64,000 bases of DNA from Halococcus salifodinae DSM 8989. Its GTDB lineage: Archaea; Halobacteriota; Halobacteria; Halobacteriales; Halococcaceae. Under the pieces are notes generated by a model. That model saw only the letters and a program-made list of their open reading frames with translations. It was not told where the DNA came from and did not search any database. The stretch spans positions 1 through 64,000 of the forward strand of contig NZ_AOME01000069.1 in NCBI RefSeq assembly GCF_000336935.1, read 5' to 3'. Both the position numbers and the translations under genes were made by a program. Of the stretch, positions 57,192 through 64,000 are shown piece by piece. Within the stretch, counting starts at the first letter, position 1. The number at the start of each line of letters is the position of its first letter.

Positions 57192-58059
57192 GTCGACCCG
57201 CGGTGACGGATCCGAAGAGAGCGTCGGGACGAACGCCGGCAACGACGGTCGTCCGCCGGCGCTGTTCGACGGCGGCGAGCCGCTCGCGACGATCGCCGAT
57301 CGGCTCGCCGCCGCCGACGGACTCTCCTTCTGTACGGACTTCGATGGCACGCTCTCGGCTATCGAGGAAGACCCCGACGCACCCGAGATTTCACCGGAAA
57401 ACCGCGAGATGCTCCGGACGCTCCGCGATCACGACCGGGTCCGGGTGGCGGTCATCAGCGGCCGGGAGCTCGCCGACCTTCGATCGCGCGTGGGGATCGA
57501 GGGGATCGCGTACGCCGGCAACCACGGTCTCGAAGTGTTCCACGACGGCGAGACGACCGTGCATCCGGTGGCGAACAAACGCCAGCACGATCTCGAACGC
57601 ATCGTCGACGACCTCGACGACCGGCTCGCGGACACCGACTGTTTCGTCGAGGACAAGTCGGTGAGCGCGACGATCCACTACCGCGCGGCCCCCGAGCGAG
57701 CCGAGGCGGTCCAGAACGCAGTCGAGGAAACCGTCGATCGGATCGCACCGGGTGGGTTCGAGCGCTCGACCGGTAAGGAGATCGTGGAGCTCACGCCGGC
57801 GGTCGCGTGGGACAAGGGCGCGGCGCTCTCGCTGTTGACCGCGGATTTCGAGGGATGGCTCCCGATCTACGTCGGCGACGACACCACCGACGAGGCGGCC
57901 TTTCGCGAACTCGGTGATCGAGGGATCGGCATCCACGTCGGTACGGGTGAGGACACCGCGGCGGACTACCGGATCGACGACCCGCCAGCGGTCGAGCGGC
58001 TGATCGACTGGTTCTGTACTGAGGGGCTCGCTACGTTCGATCGACCGTCGTCTGGCTAA
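57181..58059 (+). CDS. otsB: Trehalose-6-phosphate phosphatase (OtsB)
   Basis: Removes phosphate from the product of the gene before it. HAD-type enzyme of 292 residues: motif I FCTDFDGTLSAIEEDP near 54, VISGREL near 93, IAYAGNHGLEV near 109, and motif IV VGDDTTDEAAF near 232. KGAALSLL near 214 carries the motif III lysine. An N-terminal 45-residue extension is acidic and Gly-rich. Translational coupling with otsA by overlap gives balanced production. Confidence 0.94.
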   Translation: MAGESTRGDGSEESVGTNAGNDGRPPALFDGGEPLATIADRLAAADGLSFCTDFDGTLSAIEEDPDAPEISPENREMLRTLRDHDRVRVAVISGRELADLRSRVGIEGIAYAGNHGLEVFHDGETTVHPVANKRQHDLERIVDDLDDRLADTDCFVEDKSVSATIHYRAAPERAEAVQNAVEETVDRIAPGGFERSTGKEIVELTPAVAWDKGAALSLLTADFEGWLPIYVGDDTTDEAAFRELGDRGIGIHVGTGEDTAADYRIDDPPAVERLIDWFCTEGLATFDRPSSG

Positions 58060-58199
58060 GACGATCCATCGACCTCCTCGCCGTCCGCACCCGGCGGACA
58101 CACCGACGGAGGGAGTGGCTGTCGTCGGTCGAGGACCGAGTACCCTCACCGGCACGCGCCGCCCGGAGACTTATGTCCTCAGCAGTCGATAACAGTTGT

Positions 58200-58403
58200 A
58201 TGGGACTCTCGGACCTACTCACGTCGAAGCGATCGGGCCTCGTCAGCGCGGTTTCGATGCTGGTTGAGGCCGGGCTGGCGCTGTACCGTGGTGACAAGAA
58301 GATCGCGGCGCTCCTGTTGGGCGCGGCCGCGCTCGCGTACCGCTGGAGCTTCGTCGGGGCGATCGCTGAGATCCTCATCCGGGCGTACCAGCGGCTCCGA
58401 TAG
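58200..58403 (+). CDS. Small conserved haloarchaeal protein with hydrophobic C-terminal half
   Basis: 67 residues, MGLSDLLTSKRSGLVSAVSM followed by LVEAGLALYRGDKKIAALLL and a hydrophobic/amphipathic end with AYRWSFVGAIAEILIRAYQR. Probably membrane-associated. The ATG at 58200 is preferred over one nine codons upstream. Function unknown. Confidence 0.6.
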   Translation: MGLSDLLTSKRSGLVSAVSMLVEAGLALYRGDKKIAALLLGAAALAYRWSFVGAIAEILIRAYQRLR

Positions 58404-58483
58404 CCACACGCATCGCTCGTCCTCCAGTTGACCGATAGAACAGGGCTGATTCGTGACGACTCGGCGTTTACCGATCGTCAGTT

Positions 58484-58753
58484 CTACGCGCCGGCTTTCT
58501 CGATCGCGGTTTCGAGTTCGTCGCGCTGAGTCACGCCGATGAACCGCTCGACCACGCCATCGTCGTTCTCGATCACGAGCGTCGGCAGCGAGCGTACCTG
58601 GTACTCGTTGGCGACCTCCTGATCGGCTTCGACGTCGATCTTCTCGAACTCGACGTCACCGTTCAGATCCTCTTCCATCTCCTCGAGGATCGGGTCCTGT
58701 GTCTTGCAGGGGCCACACCAGTCCGCGTAAAAGTCTTTCAACCGAACAGTCAT
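58484..58753 (-). CDS. trxA: Thioredoxin
   Basis: 89 residues with the active site DWCGPCKTQDP (C12, C15), and cis-proline in RSLPTLVIEN near 54. Shorter than the 105-110 residues of bacterial thioredoxin because the first beta strand and helix are trimmed, as in several archaeal forms. Cytosolic disulfide reductase. Lies between the small protein gene and the Sec61-beta gene. Confidence 0.92.
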   Translation of the reverse strand: MTVRLKDFYADWCGPCKTQDPILEEMEEDLNGDVEFEKIDVEADQEVANEYQVRSLPTLVIENDDGVVERFIGVTQRDELETAIEKAGA

Positions 58754-58884
58754 GCGTTCCCGCTAAGGTAGGCGTGCCGCGCGCATAAGCGTTTCCCACC
58801 CGTGCGTTCCGGTCGCCCTCGCGTCCGTCCACACCACCCGAGCACGCCGCGGCACACGACGAAAGGCTTAGGCCCGCGGCTCGC

Positions 58885-58892
58885 GGAGGAGA
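58885..58892 (+). promoter_or_regulatory. Shine-Dalgarno of the Sec61-beta gene
   Basis: CGGAGGAGAG precedes the ATG at 58896 by about five bases, a clear ribosome binding site that supports this very short gene in a genome where leaderless messages are common. Confidence 0.55.
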
Positions 58893-58895
58893 GAT

Positions 58896-59054
58896 ATGAG
58901 CAGCGGCGAGAACTCCGGCGGACTGATGTCGAGTGCGGGTCTGGTCAGGTACTTCGACGCCGAGGACCGGAACGCCATCCGAGTCGATCCGAAGACCATC
59001 GTTGCGTTCGGCGTGGCGTTCGGCGTCCTGATCCTCGTGCTGAACGTGCTGTAA
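58896..59054 (+). CDS. secG: Preprotein translocase subunit Sec61-beta (SecG)
   Basis: 52 residues: [20 protein letters not shown], then [20 protein letters not shown] and [12 protein letters not shown]. The cytosolic Gly/Ser N-terminus, the SSAGLxRYFDxE motif and the single C-terminal helix (about 34-52) are the archaeal Sec61-beta pattern. It is a tail-anchored subunit of the SecYEG/Sec61 channel. It is preceded by a good ribosome binding site and followed by pdxT after 35 bases. Confidence 0.93.
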   Translation: MSSGENSGGLMSSAGLVRYFDAEDRNAIRVDPKTIVAFGVAFGVLILVLNVL

Positions 59055-59089
59055 CGCGGCACCGTCCTTTCTGCCTTCCACACCTCTCC

Positions 59090-59680
59090 ATGACTCTCAC
59101 AGCCGGCGTGATCGCGGTCCAGGGCGACTTTCGGGAGCACGCTGCCGCCATCGAGCGCGCGGCGCGCGCCCACGGCGAGCGCGTCGAAACGGTCGAGATC
59201 CACACCGCGGGCACTGTTCCGAAGTGTGACCTCCTCCTGCTCCCCGGCGGCGAGTCCACTGCCATCTCGGCGCACCTCCATCGCGAGGGGATCGCGGCGG
59301 AGATCGAGGCCCACGTCGCGGCCGGCAAACCCCTCCTTGCGACATGTGCGGGGCTGATCGTCGCCGCCGCCGATGCGGGCGACGACCGGGTCGACACGCT
59401 GGGGTTGATCGACGTCACCGTGGATCGCAACGCCTTCGGCCGCCAGCGCGACAGCTTCGAAACCCATCTCGACGTCACAGGATTGAACGAACCGTTCCCG
59501 GCGGTGTTCATTCGAGCACCACAAGTCGCGTCGGTCGGCGACGCGGACGTGCTCGCGTCGTTCGACGGTCATCCCGTCGCGGTCCGTGATGGACCGGTTG
59601 TCGGGACCGCGTTCCACCCCGAGCTCACCGACGACGCCCGCATCCACGGCCTCGCCTTCTTCGAGACCGTCACGGTTTGA
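59090..59680 (+). CDS. pdxT: Pyridoxal 5'-phosphate synthase glutaminase subunit PdxT
   Basis: 196 residues. Class I glutamine amidotransferase that feeds ammonia to PdxS for PLP synthesis. GVIAVQGDFREHAAAIE at the start, LLLPGGESTAIS near 46, the catalytic cysteine in LLATCAGLIV near 80, and the catalytic histidine and glutamate in GTAFHPELTDD near 172. The ATG at 59090 matches the family start. pdxS is not in the window. Confidence 0.93.
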   Translation: MTLTAGVIAVQGDFREHAAAIERAARAHGERVETVEIHTAGTVPKCDLLLLPGGESTAISAHLHREGIAAEIEAHVAAGKPLLATCAGLIVAAADAGDDRVDTLGLIDVTVDRNAFGRQRDSFETHLDVTGLNEPFPAVFIRAPQVASVGDADVLASFDGHPVAVRDGPVVGTAFHPELTDDARIHGLAFFETVTV

Positions 59681-59779
59681 GCGAAATCGCGCGACCGGCG
59701 ACAGCCGCCTACCGCTCGGGCGGTGCTATCCTACCGCCGGCAGTGACAGACTTTTCATCGCGCGCCACGTCGAAGAGCT

Positions 59780-60241
59780 ATGCACGCCCACATCGACGCG
59801 GTCCGTGTCGCGGGCACGCCCTCCGGGCCGGTCCCCGTCGTGCTCCTCGCGAGCGACGGCGAGCCCGACCTCTTGCCGATCTTCATCGGGTTCAACGAGG
59901 CGACCGCGATCGCCCGTGGTCTCGACGCGATCGATATCGGCCGGCCGCTGACCCACGATCTCCTGCTCGACGTGGTCGAGGAATTGGGTGGTCGGGTCGA
60001 CCGCGTGGTGGTCGACGCGATCGAGGAGAGCGACGAGGGCGGCGGGACCTACACCGCGAACCTCCACCTCGACACGCCGCGCGCGGACGCCGTGATCGAC
60101 GCCCGGCCGAGCGACTCGCTCGCGCTCGCCGCGCGGACCGGTGCCGACATCGAGGTCGATCCGGGCGTGTTCGACGAGGGCGGTCGACCGCGCGAGACCT
60201 TCGAGGAGCTCCAGGACATCCGCGAGGTGGACGAGCTGTGA
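59780..60241 (+). CDS. Bifunctional nuclease family protein (DUF151)
   Basis: 153 residues: PVPVVLLASDGEPDLLPIFI, then GFNEATAIARGLDAIDIGRP and LTHDLLLDVVEELGG near 58; DARPSDSLALAARTGADIEV near 105 is the family hallmark. Plant relatives show RNase and DNase activity, but archaeal members are untested. The stop overlaps the hisE start (GTGA). Confidence 0.88.
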   Translation: MHAHIDAVRVAGTPSGPVPVVLLASDGEPDLLPIFIGFNEATAIARGLDAIDIGRPLTHDLLLDVVEELGGRVDRVVVDAIEESDEGGGTYTANLHLDTPRADAVIDARPSDSLALAARTGADIEVDPGVFDEGGRPRETFEELQDIREVDEL

Positions 60242-60561
60242 GCGACGATCGCACTGCCACTGACACGAAACCGGCCGAAGAACCTGTGCTCGACGAGCTG
60301 TTCGCGGTCATCGAAGAACGCCGAGACACCCTCCCCGAGGGATCGTACACGGCGTCGCTGTTCACCCACGAGAAGGGTGAGAACGCCGTGCTCGAAAAGC
60401 TGGGTGAGGAGAGTACGGAGCTCGTGCTCGCGGCGAAGGACGACAACCAAGAAGAGCTTCTCCATGAGAGCGCCGACATCGTCTATCATCTGCTCGTGTT
60501 GCTCGCGATGAAGGATGCGGACGTCGCGGATCTGCGCGCGGAACTGCGCGAACGGCGGTAG
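60238..60561 (+). CDS. hisE: Phosphoribosyl-ATP pyrophosphatase HisE
   Basis: Second step of histidine synthesis. 107 residues starting with GTG at 60238: LDELFAVIEERRDTLPEGSY near 20, then HEKGENAVLEKLGEESTELV near 46 and ESADIVYHLLVLLAMKD near 79. The E-E-x-x-E and E-x-A-D motifs are the metal-binding residues of the all-alpha NTP pyrophosphatase fold. Overlaps the preceding gene by four bases; other his genes are elsewhere. Confidence 0.93.
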   Translation: MSDDRTATDTKPAEEPVLDELFAVIEERRDTLPEGSYTASLFTHEKGENAVLEKLGEESTELVLAAKDDNQEELLHESADIVYHLLVLLAMKDADVADLRAELRERR

Positions 60562-60567
60562 CCCCGC

Positions 60568-60921
60568 TCAGAGGAGTCCGGCGATTGCCCCGCCGATCGC
60601 ACTTTCGAGCCCCGAAACGATCGCGACGACCAGCCCGACGAGGAGCGCGCCGCCGCCGAGCAGCCCGCCGAGCGGGCCACCGGCGAGGCCGGCACCGATC
60701 GTGATCGCGATACCGAGGACGATTGCGAGCACGATCCCGCCGATCGACCCCGCGAGGAAACCGTGCCACGCGCCGTTCCCGATGCCGCCACCGGCGATGT
60801 AGCCCGCGACGAACCCCGAAATGATTCCGGCGACGAGCGGGCCGATCCCGATCGGCGCACCGACGATCCCGAGCACGATGTGAACGAGAAATCCGATCCC
60901 GACCGCACGCCAGTTCGTCAT
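60568..60921 (-). CDS. DUF5518-like Gly-rich membrane protein
   Basis: 117 residues, nearly all hydrophobic: helices at about 5-25, 27-45, 52-80 and 86-112 with many Gly/Ala (GPLVAGIISGFVAGYIAGGG, GGLLGGGALLVGLVVAIVSG). The pattern resembles DUF5518 proteins of haloarchaea, function unknown. Converges with hisE, seven bases apart. Confidence 0.72.
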   Translation of the reverse strand: MTNWRAVGIGFLVHIVLGIVGAPIGIGPLVAGIISGFVAGYIAGGGIGNGAWHGFLAGSIGGIVLAIVLGIAITIGAGLAGGPLGGLLGGGALLVGLVVAIVSGLESAIGGAIAGLL

Positions 60922-61045
60922 ATGGGGAGTAGTCGGTGTCGTGGTATATCTGTGTCGGCGACAGTGAGTGCGGGCAATGAGATCCTACCTCGGCCGCTCG
61001 CCGCCGACTGACGCGTTTTTACGTTCGTACGTGCTATCGCCGGCC

Positions 61046-61993
61046 ATGATTTTCGAGGATCTGCCGACGACGCCCACCGCGGAGGAGCTGATCGACCGGG
61101 CGTTCTCGCGGGCGACGCGGGCGGGTCGGGCGAAATCCGGGCTTGAGGCCCAGCAGTCGATGCTCCAGACCGCGGCGAACGTGCTTTCGGACAATCTGGA
61201 ACACGTCGTGACGAGCTGGCCGGATTTCGACACCGTCGAGCCCTTTTACTACGAGCTCGCCGACTCGCTCGTCGATGTCGATGCCGTTCGACAGAGCCTC
61301 TCGACAGTCGGGTGGGCGAGCCAGAAGACCGACGAGATCAAAAACGAGTATCAGGGCCGGCTTCGCGGCGACACCGAAACCGCGCGCAAGCACAGAAAGC
61401 AGGCGTTTGCCCGGCTCGCGGACGTGGTGGAGGACGTCGCCGACGATCTCGATCGCCTCGGCGAGGCGCGCAACGATCTCCGCGCGCTCCCCGACATCCG
61501 CCCCGACGAGCCCACGATCGTGGTCGCGGGCTTTCCGAACGTCGGCAAGTCCTCCTTTGTCAATCACGTTACGAACGCCCGCCACGAGATCGCGTCGTAC
61601 CCCTTTACTACTACCCGAGTCGGCGTTGGCCACCTCACCCGCGACCACATCCGCTACCAGCTCGTCGACACTCCGGGACTACTCGATCGCGACTCGGGCA
61701 AACGCAACGACATCGAGCTCCAGGCCGAGAGCGCGCTCACTCATGCTGCTGACTGCGTGCTCGTGTTCGTCGACGCGAGCGAAGCGTGTGGCTATCCGCT
61801 TACCGACCAGCACGCGCTCGAAACCGCCGTCCGCGAGCGCTTCGACGTGCCGGTGCTCACGGTGTGCTCGAAGGCCGACCGCTCGCGCGATCTCGACGCC
61901 GATCACTACCTGAGCGTCGAGGAAAGCGAGGGGATCGAGGAGCTGATCGACGCGGCGGTCGACGCGATCGGCTACGAACCCGACCTGCCCTGA
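61046..61993 (+). CDS. NOG1-like GTPase
   Basis: 315 residues. A helical N-terminal domain (MIFEDLPTTPTAEELIDRAF) of about 165 residues is typical of the Nog1 family; the G domain follows: G1 VAGFPNVGKSSFVNHVTNA near 168, G2 YPFTTTRVG near 191, G3 VDTPGLLDRD near 215, and G4 as VCSKADR near 278. Eukaryotic NOG1 acts in 60S ribosome assembly; the archaeal protein probably has a related role. A TATA-like TTTTTACG lies 25-30 bases upstream. Confidence 0.92.
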   Translation: MIFEDLPTTPTAEELIDRAFSRATRAGRAKSGLEAQQSMLQTAANVLSDNLEHVVTSWPDFDTVEPFYYELADSLVDVDAVRQSLSTVGWASQKTDEIKNEYQGRLRGDTETARKHRKQAFARLADVVEDVADDLDRLGEARNDLRALPDIRPDEPTIVVAGFPNVGKSSFVNHVTNARHEIASYPFTTTRVGVGHLTRDHIRYQLVDTPGLLDRDSGKRNDIELQAESALTHAADCVLVFVDASEACGYPLTDQHALETAVRERFDVPVLTVCSKADRSRDLDADHYLSVEESEGIEELIDAAVDAIGYEPDLP

Positions 61994-62042
61994 CGACGGC
62001 CCCAACCGCGACGTTTTCACCGCCAGCCGCCGAACTGCCGCC

Positions 62043-62420
62043 ATGCACTTCGATCAGCGTACCCAGCGCGCGCTCGCCGACGCGGGGCTCTCGACCGACG
62101 AGGTTCGTGCGGCGAGCGAGGCGGTCGTCGCGGCCACGAACGACGCTGCCGACGAGCTGGAGACCTTTTTCGACGGTCTCGATACGGTCTACTCCGACAT
62201 GGACCAGGCCCACAGCGCAAGCGAGTTCCCCGAGCACGGCGTGGAGTATCTCGATCTGTTCACCCACGCCGACGACATTCGGGGCTATCTCAGGTTTGGG
62301 ACGTGGGGCGTCCCGGTCGAAGGTGGGCGCGTGCTCACCGAGGACGTGGTCGAACTCTCGCTTGGGCCCACGATCCACGATCGGGTGCGCTTCGCGGCCG
62401 ATCGCGACGCGCTGCGGTAA
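62043..62420 (+). CDS. Conserved haloarchaeal hypothetical protein
   Basis: 125 residues, alpha-helical in the first half (RTQRALADAGLSTDEVRAAS, then EAVVAATNDAADELETFF) with DDIRGYLRFGTWGVPVEGGR near 77 and VVELSLGPTIHDRVRFAADR near 101. No signal peptide or helix through the membrane. It starts 49 bases after the GTPase gene. I know relatives only as hypothetical proteins. Confidence 0.7.
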   Translation: MHFDQRTQRALADAGLSTDEVRAASEAVVAATNDAADELETFFDGLDTVYSDMDQAHSASEFPEHGVEYLDLFTHADDIRGYLRFGTWGVPVEGGRVLTEDVVELSLGPTIHDRVRFAADRDALR

Positions 62421-62437
62421 CCTGACCACCCGCTCCG

Positions 62438-63880
62438 CTACCGCTTTTTCGACTCGTCGTTCTGGCGGAGATATCGCCACGCTGCGAGTCCGACGCCGCC
62501 GACTGCCGCGGGTACGCCGAACCCTGGTCCTGCACCAGCGCTCTCCCCGTTAGTGGTTTCGTTGCTCGCTGTTTCGGCCCCGTCTGCCGAACCAGTCGTC
62601 GCTGGCGCGGAGCCGTTCGCGGTCGCTGCGTTGCGGTCCGTCGTCGCTTCGGTGGTCGATTCCGGTACCGGGCCGGCGCGGTCGGGGAACGTGTAGAGAT
62701 GTGCCTGGGGAAGCTCGCCGTACTGGTTCCAGCTACAGCCCACGAAGAACTCCCCGGGGACCGCGAGCACGGTCGCCCAGAAGCTCGTGTCCTCGGTCCG
62801 TCGCCAGGTGGCGATCTCCTCGGGATTCGCGGGATCGCTCACGTCGTGGATCTTCACGCCGCCGCGGTACCACGACGAGTAGAGCCGGCCGTCGGCGAGA
62901 TCGAAGTTGTGGGCGGTGGTCCAGAGTCCGCCGTAGCTCGGGGCCGGCGTCGGTGGGGCGTCGATCGTGGCGAGCTCTTCGGGATTCTGCGGCGATTCGA
63001 TGTCCCAGAGCGTGATCCCGCCCGGTCCGCCCTCGCCCTCGACGGCCCACGACTCGACCCCGACACCCATGACGGCGGCGTCCTCGTCGACGGTCACGTA
63101 GTGTGAGTTGCCCGGCGGGACGAGCTGTGCGCGCCGGAGCGCCTCGCCCGAGAGCGACGCGAGTTCGTCGGGCGCGAGCCCCCCGATTCTGGTGATCGCG
63201 GTCGGATTCGACGGGTCGCGCACGTCGACCAGCCACGTGCCGGCGTCCCAGTGGGCGATGTAGGCTATTCCGTCCTGTACCCAGATGTCGTGGACCGTCG
63301 CGGGAAACAGAGGAATCCCTCCCCAGTTCGGCTCGTCGAGGATCGACCACCGGCCGACGCGCTCGGGCTCGTCGTTCGCGATGTCGACGATCGTCATGCC
63401 CACCGTTTCGCCGTCGAACTGCGAGAGGTACGCCCGCCCATCCGTGAGAAAGGCGTTGTGGATGGCGTAGTCGGTCTCGTGGACCGCGACTCGCTTCGGG
63501 CTTGCGGGATCACTCACGTCGTAGAGCACCATCGCGTTGAGCCCCGCACCCGGGTTCGCCGGACCGACCACGATCAATCGGTCGCCATCGAGTTTGGCGT
63601 CGCGGATGTCCGTGAGGGGGCCGTTCTCGCGGTCGGCGAGCAGGCCTCGGCGGTCGGCGAGCACTCGCGGATTTTTCGGATCGCTCAGATCGACGACGCC
63701 GAACCCGGTCGTGGCGGCGAGAAAGGCCGTCCGGCCATCGTCGCCCACGACGACTTCGGTCGCGCCGTCGAGCGGGACGCGCCCGAGCGGTTCGTACGCC
63801 GACTGTGCGATCGAGCGCCGGGTGACGGCCGGCAGCGCGAGCGTCCCGGCCGCAGCGCACAGTAGATCCCGGCGTCGCAT
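62438..63880 (-). CDS. Secreted LVIVD-repeat surface protein with PGF-CTERM-like tail
   Basis: About 480 residues. A signal with twin arginine (MRRRDLLCAAAGTLALPAVT) is followed by a beta-propeller-like region of LVIVD-type repeats, each with a VYDVSDPxxPxxVA-like core: VVDLSDPKNPRVLADRRG near 62, LYDVSDPASPKRVAVHET near 117, LVDVRDPSNPTAITRIGG near 216 and IHDVSDPANPEEIATWRR near 347. A Thr/Ala/Gly-rich stalk follows and then GPGFGVPAAVGGVGLAAWRY, a PGF-type motif, helix and basic residues, expected for an archaeosortase substrate. The ATG at 63880 starts at the twin-arginine signal. Confidence 0.8.
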   Translation of the reverse strand: MRRRDLLCAAAGTLALPAVTRRSIAQSAYEPLGRVPLDGATEVVVGDDGRTAFLAATTGFGVVDLSDPKNPRVLADRRGLLADRENGPLTDIRDAKLDGDRLIVVGPANPGAGLNAMVLYDVSDPASPKRVAVHETDYAIHNAFLTDGRAYLSQFDGETVGMTIVDIANDEPERVGRWSILDEPNWGGIPLFPATVHDIWVQDGIAYIAHWDAGTWLVDVRDPSNPTAITRIGGLAPDELASLSGEALRRAQLVPPGNSHYVTVDEDAAVMGVGVESWAVEGEGGPGGITLWDIESPQNPEELATIDAPPTPAPSYGGLWTTAHNFDLADGRLYSSWYRGGVKIHDVSDPANPEEIATWRRTEDTSFWATVLAVPGEFFVGCSWNQYGELPQAHLYTFPDRAGPVPESTTEATTDRNAATANGSAPATTGSADGAETASNETTNGESAGAGPGFGVPAAVGGVGLAAWRYLRQNDESKKR

Positions 63881-63987
63881 ACGCGGTCTTCGGTCCAAAA
63901 CGGGTATGGGTTGTGGTTCCGGCGACCCGCCGACTTCTCTCGAATCCGGAGAGGGCTTTTGTTCGTCCCGGCGGTACTGTGGCTCGC

Positions 63988-64000
63988 ATGGGGAAGATTG
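63988..64000 (+). CDS. Possible start of a gene cut by the window edge
   Basis: ATGGGGAAGATT (M-G-K-I) begins at 63988, about 107 bases from the divergent LVIVD gene. The upstream sequence has GGCTTTTGTTCG near 63953, a weak TATA-like element at suitable distance. Only four codons are visible, so this is a suggestion. Confidence 0.3.

Overview
This window is about 66% GC in most places, with acidic proteins, Tat-type lipoprotein signals, archaeal replication and translocation genes (RFC large subunit, Sec61-beta, NOG1-like GTPase, F420-dependent reductase) and near-leaderless TATA promoters. That points to a halophilic archaeon (class Halobacteria). The genus is not provable from the sequence; OtsAB trehalose synthesis plus gas vesicle genes would suit a Halococcus-like organism.

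Left edge (1-1.5 kb): the 3' end of an IS element on the + strand, whose terminus cuts a PHP-domain/ATPase gene, in an AT-richer stretch. From 1.5 to 8 kb: tryptophanase, archaemetzincin, a UPF0146 protein, a HAD hydrolase, a small membrane protein, an NADPH-F420 reductase and a malic enzyme/phosphotransacetylase fusion. A 430-base gap follows with four consecutive perfect triloop hairpins (8301-8458). From 8.5 to 13 kb: half-size heme A synthase, a three-gene polar amino-acid ABC importer and a zinc alcohol dehydrogenase. From 12.9 to 19 kb on the minus strand: a repair/replication block mutS-mutL-rfcL. From 19 to 27 kb: two GNAT acetyltransferases, a YdjM-like membrane protein, an OPT transporter followed by a stand-alone PqqD-like protein, an XRE regulator, an AT-rich membrane protein, a hexapeptide acetyltransferase and HMG-CoA synthase (mevalonate pathway to archaeal lipids). 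From 27 to 33.3 kb: a minus-strand cassette of a cell-surface CARDB-repeat protein, an RND exporter and a TrmB regulator. From 33.4 to 36.4 kb: an enolase-superfamily protein, an SDR, a universal stress protein and a transposase-like HTH protein.

The most unusual region is 36.6-43.5 kb: a compact gas vesicle locus. gvpA and gvpO run leftward; gvpF-G-H, three acidic non-canonical genes, then gvpJ-K-L-M run rightward with mostly overlapping or abutting start/stop codons. It holds exactly the eight genes reported as sufficient for vesicle formation in Halobacterium (A,F,G,J,K,L,M,O) plus gvpH, but no gvpC, gvpN, gvpD, gvpE or gvpI. The gvpI position is taken by three acidic proteins, one with a central LGNLL-type hydrophobic domain, and another sharing its layout with the gene just outside gvpO. 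GvpA has an unusual acidic tail of about 40 residues. These look like locus-specific accessory factors.

From 43.5 to 52.7 kb: a small lipoprotein, conserved haloarchaeal hypotheticals, an EamA exporter and a complete Dpp/Opp peptide importer whose F-type ATPase carries an insert of about 95 residues in its helical domain. From 53 to 54.4 kb: a Tat-exported EEP-family phosphohydrolase flanked by odd non-coding DNA. From 54.9 to 64 kb: an RNase H-fold protein, otsA-otsB, thioredoxin, Sec61-beta, pdxT, a bifunctional-nuclease-family protein, hisE, a DUF5518-type membrane protein, a NOG1-like GTPase and a PGF-CTERM-type LVIVD surface protein. I saw no rRNA, tRNA or CRISPR array.
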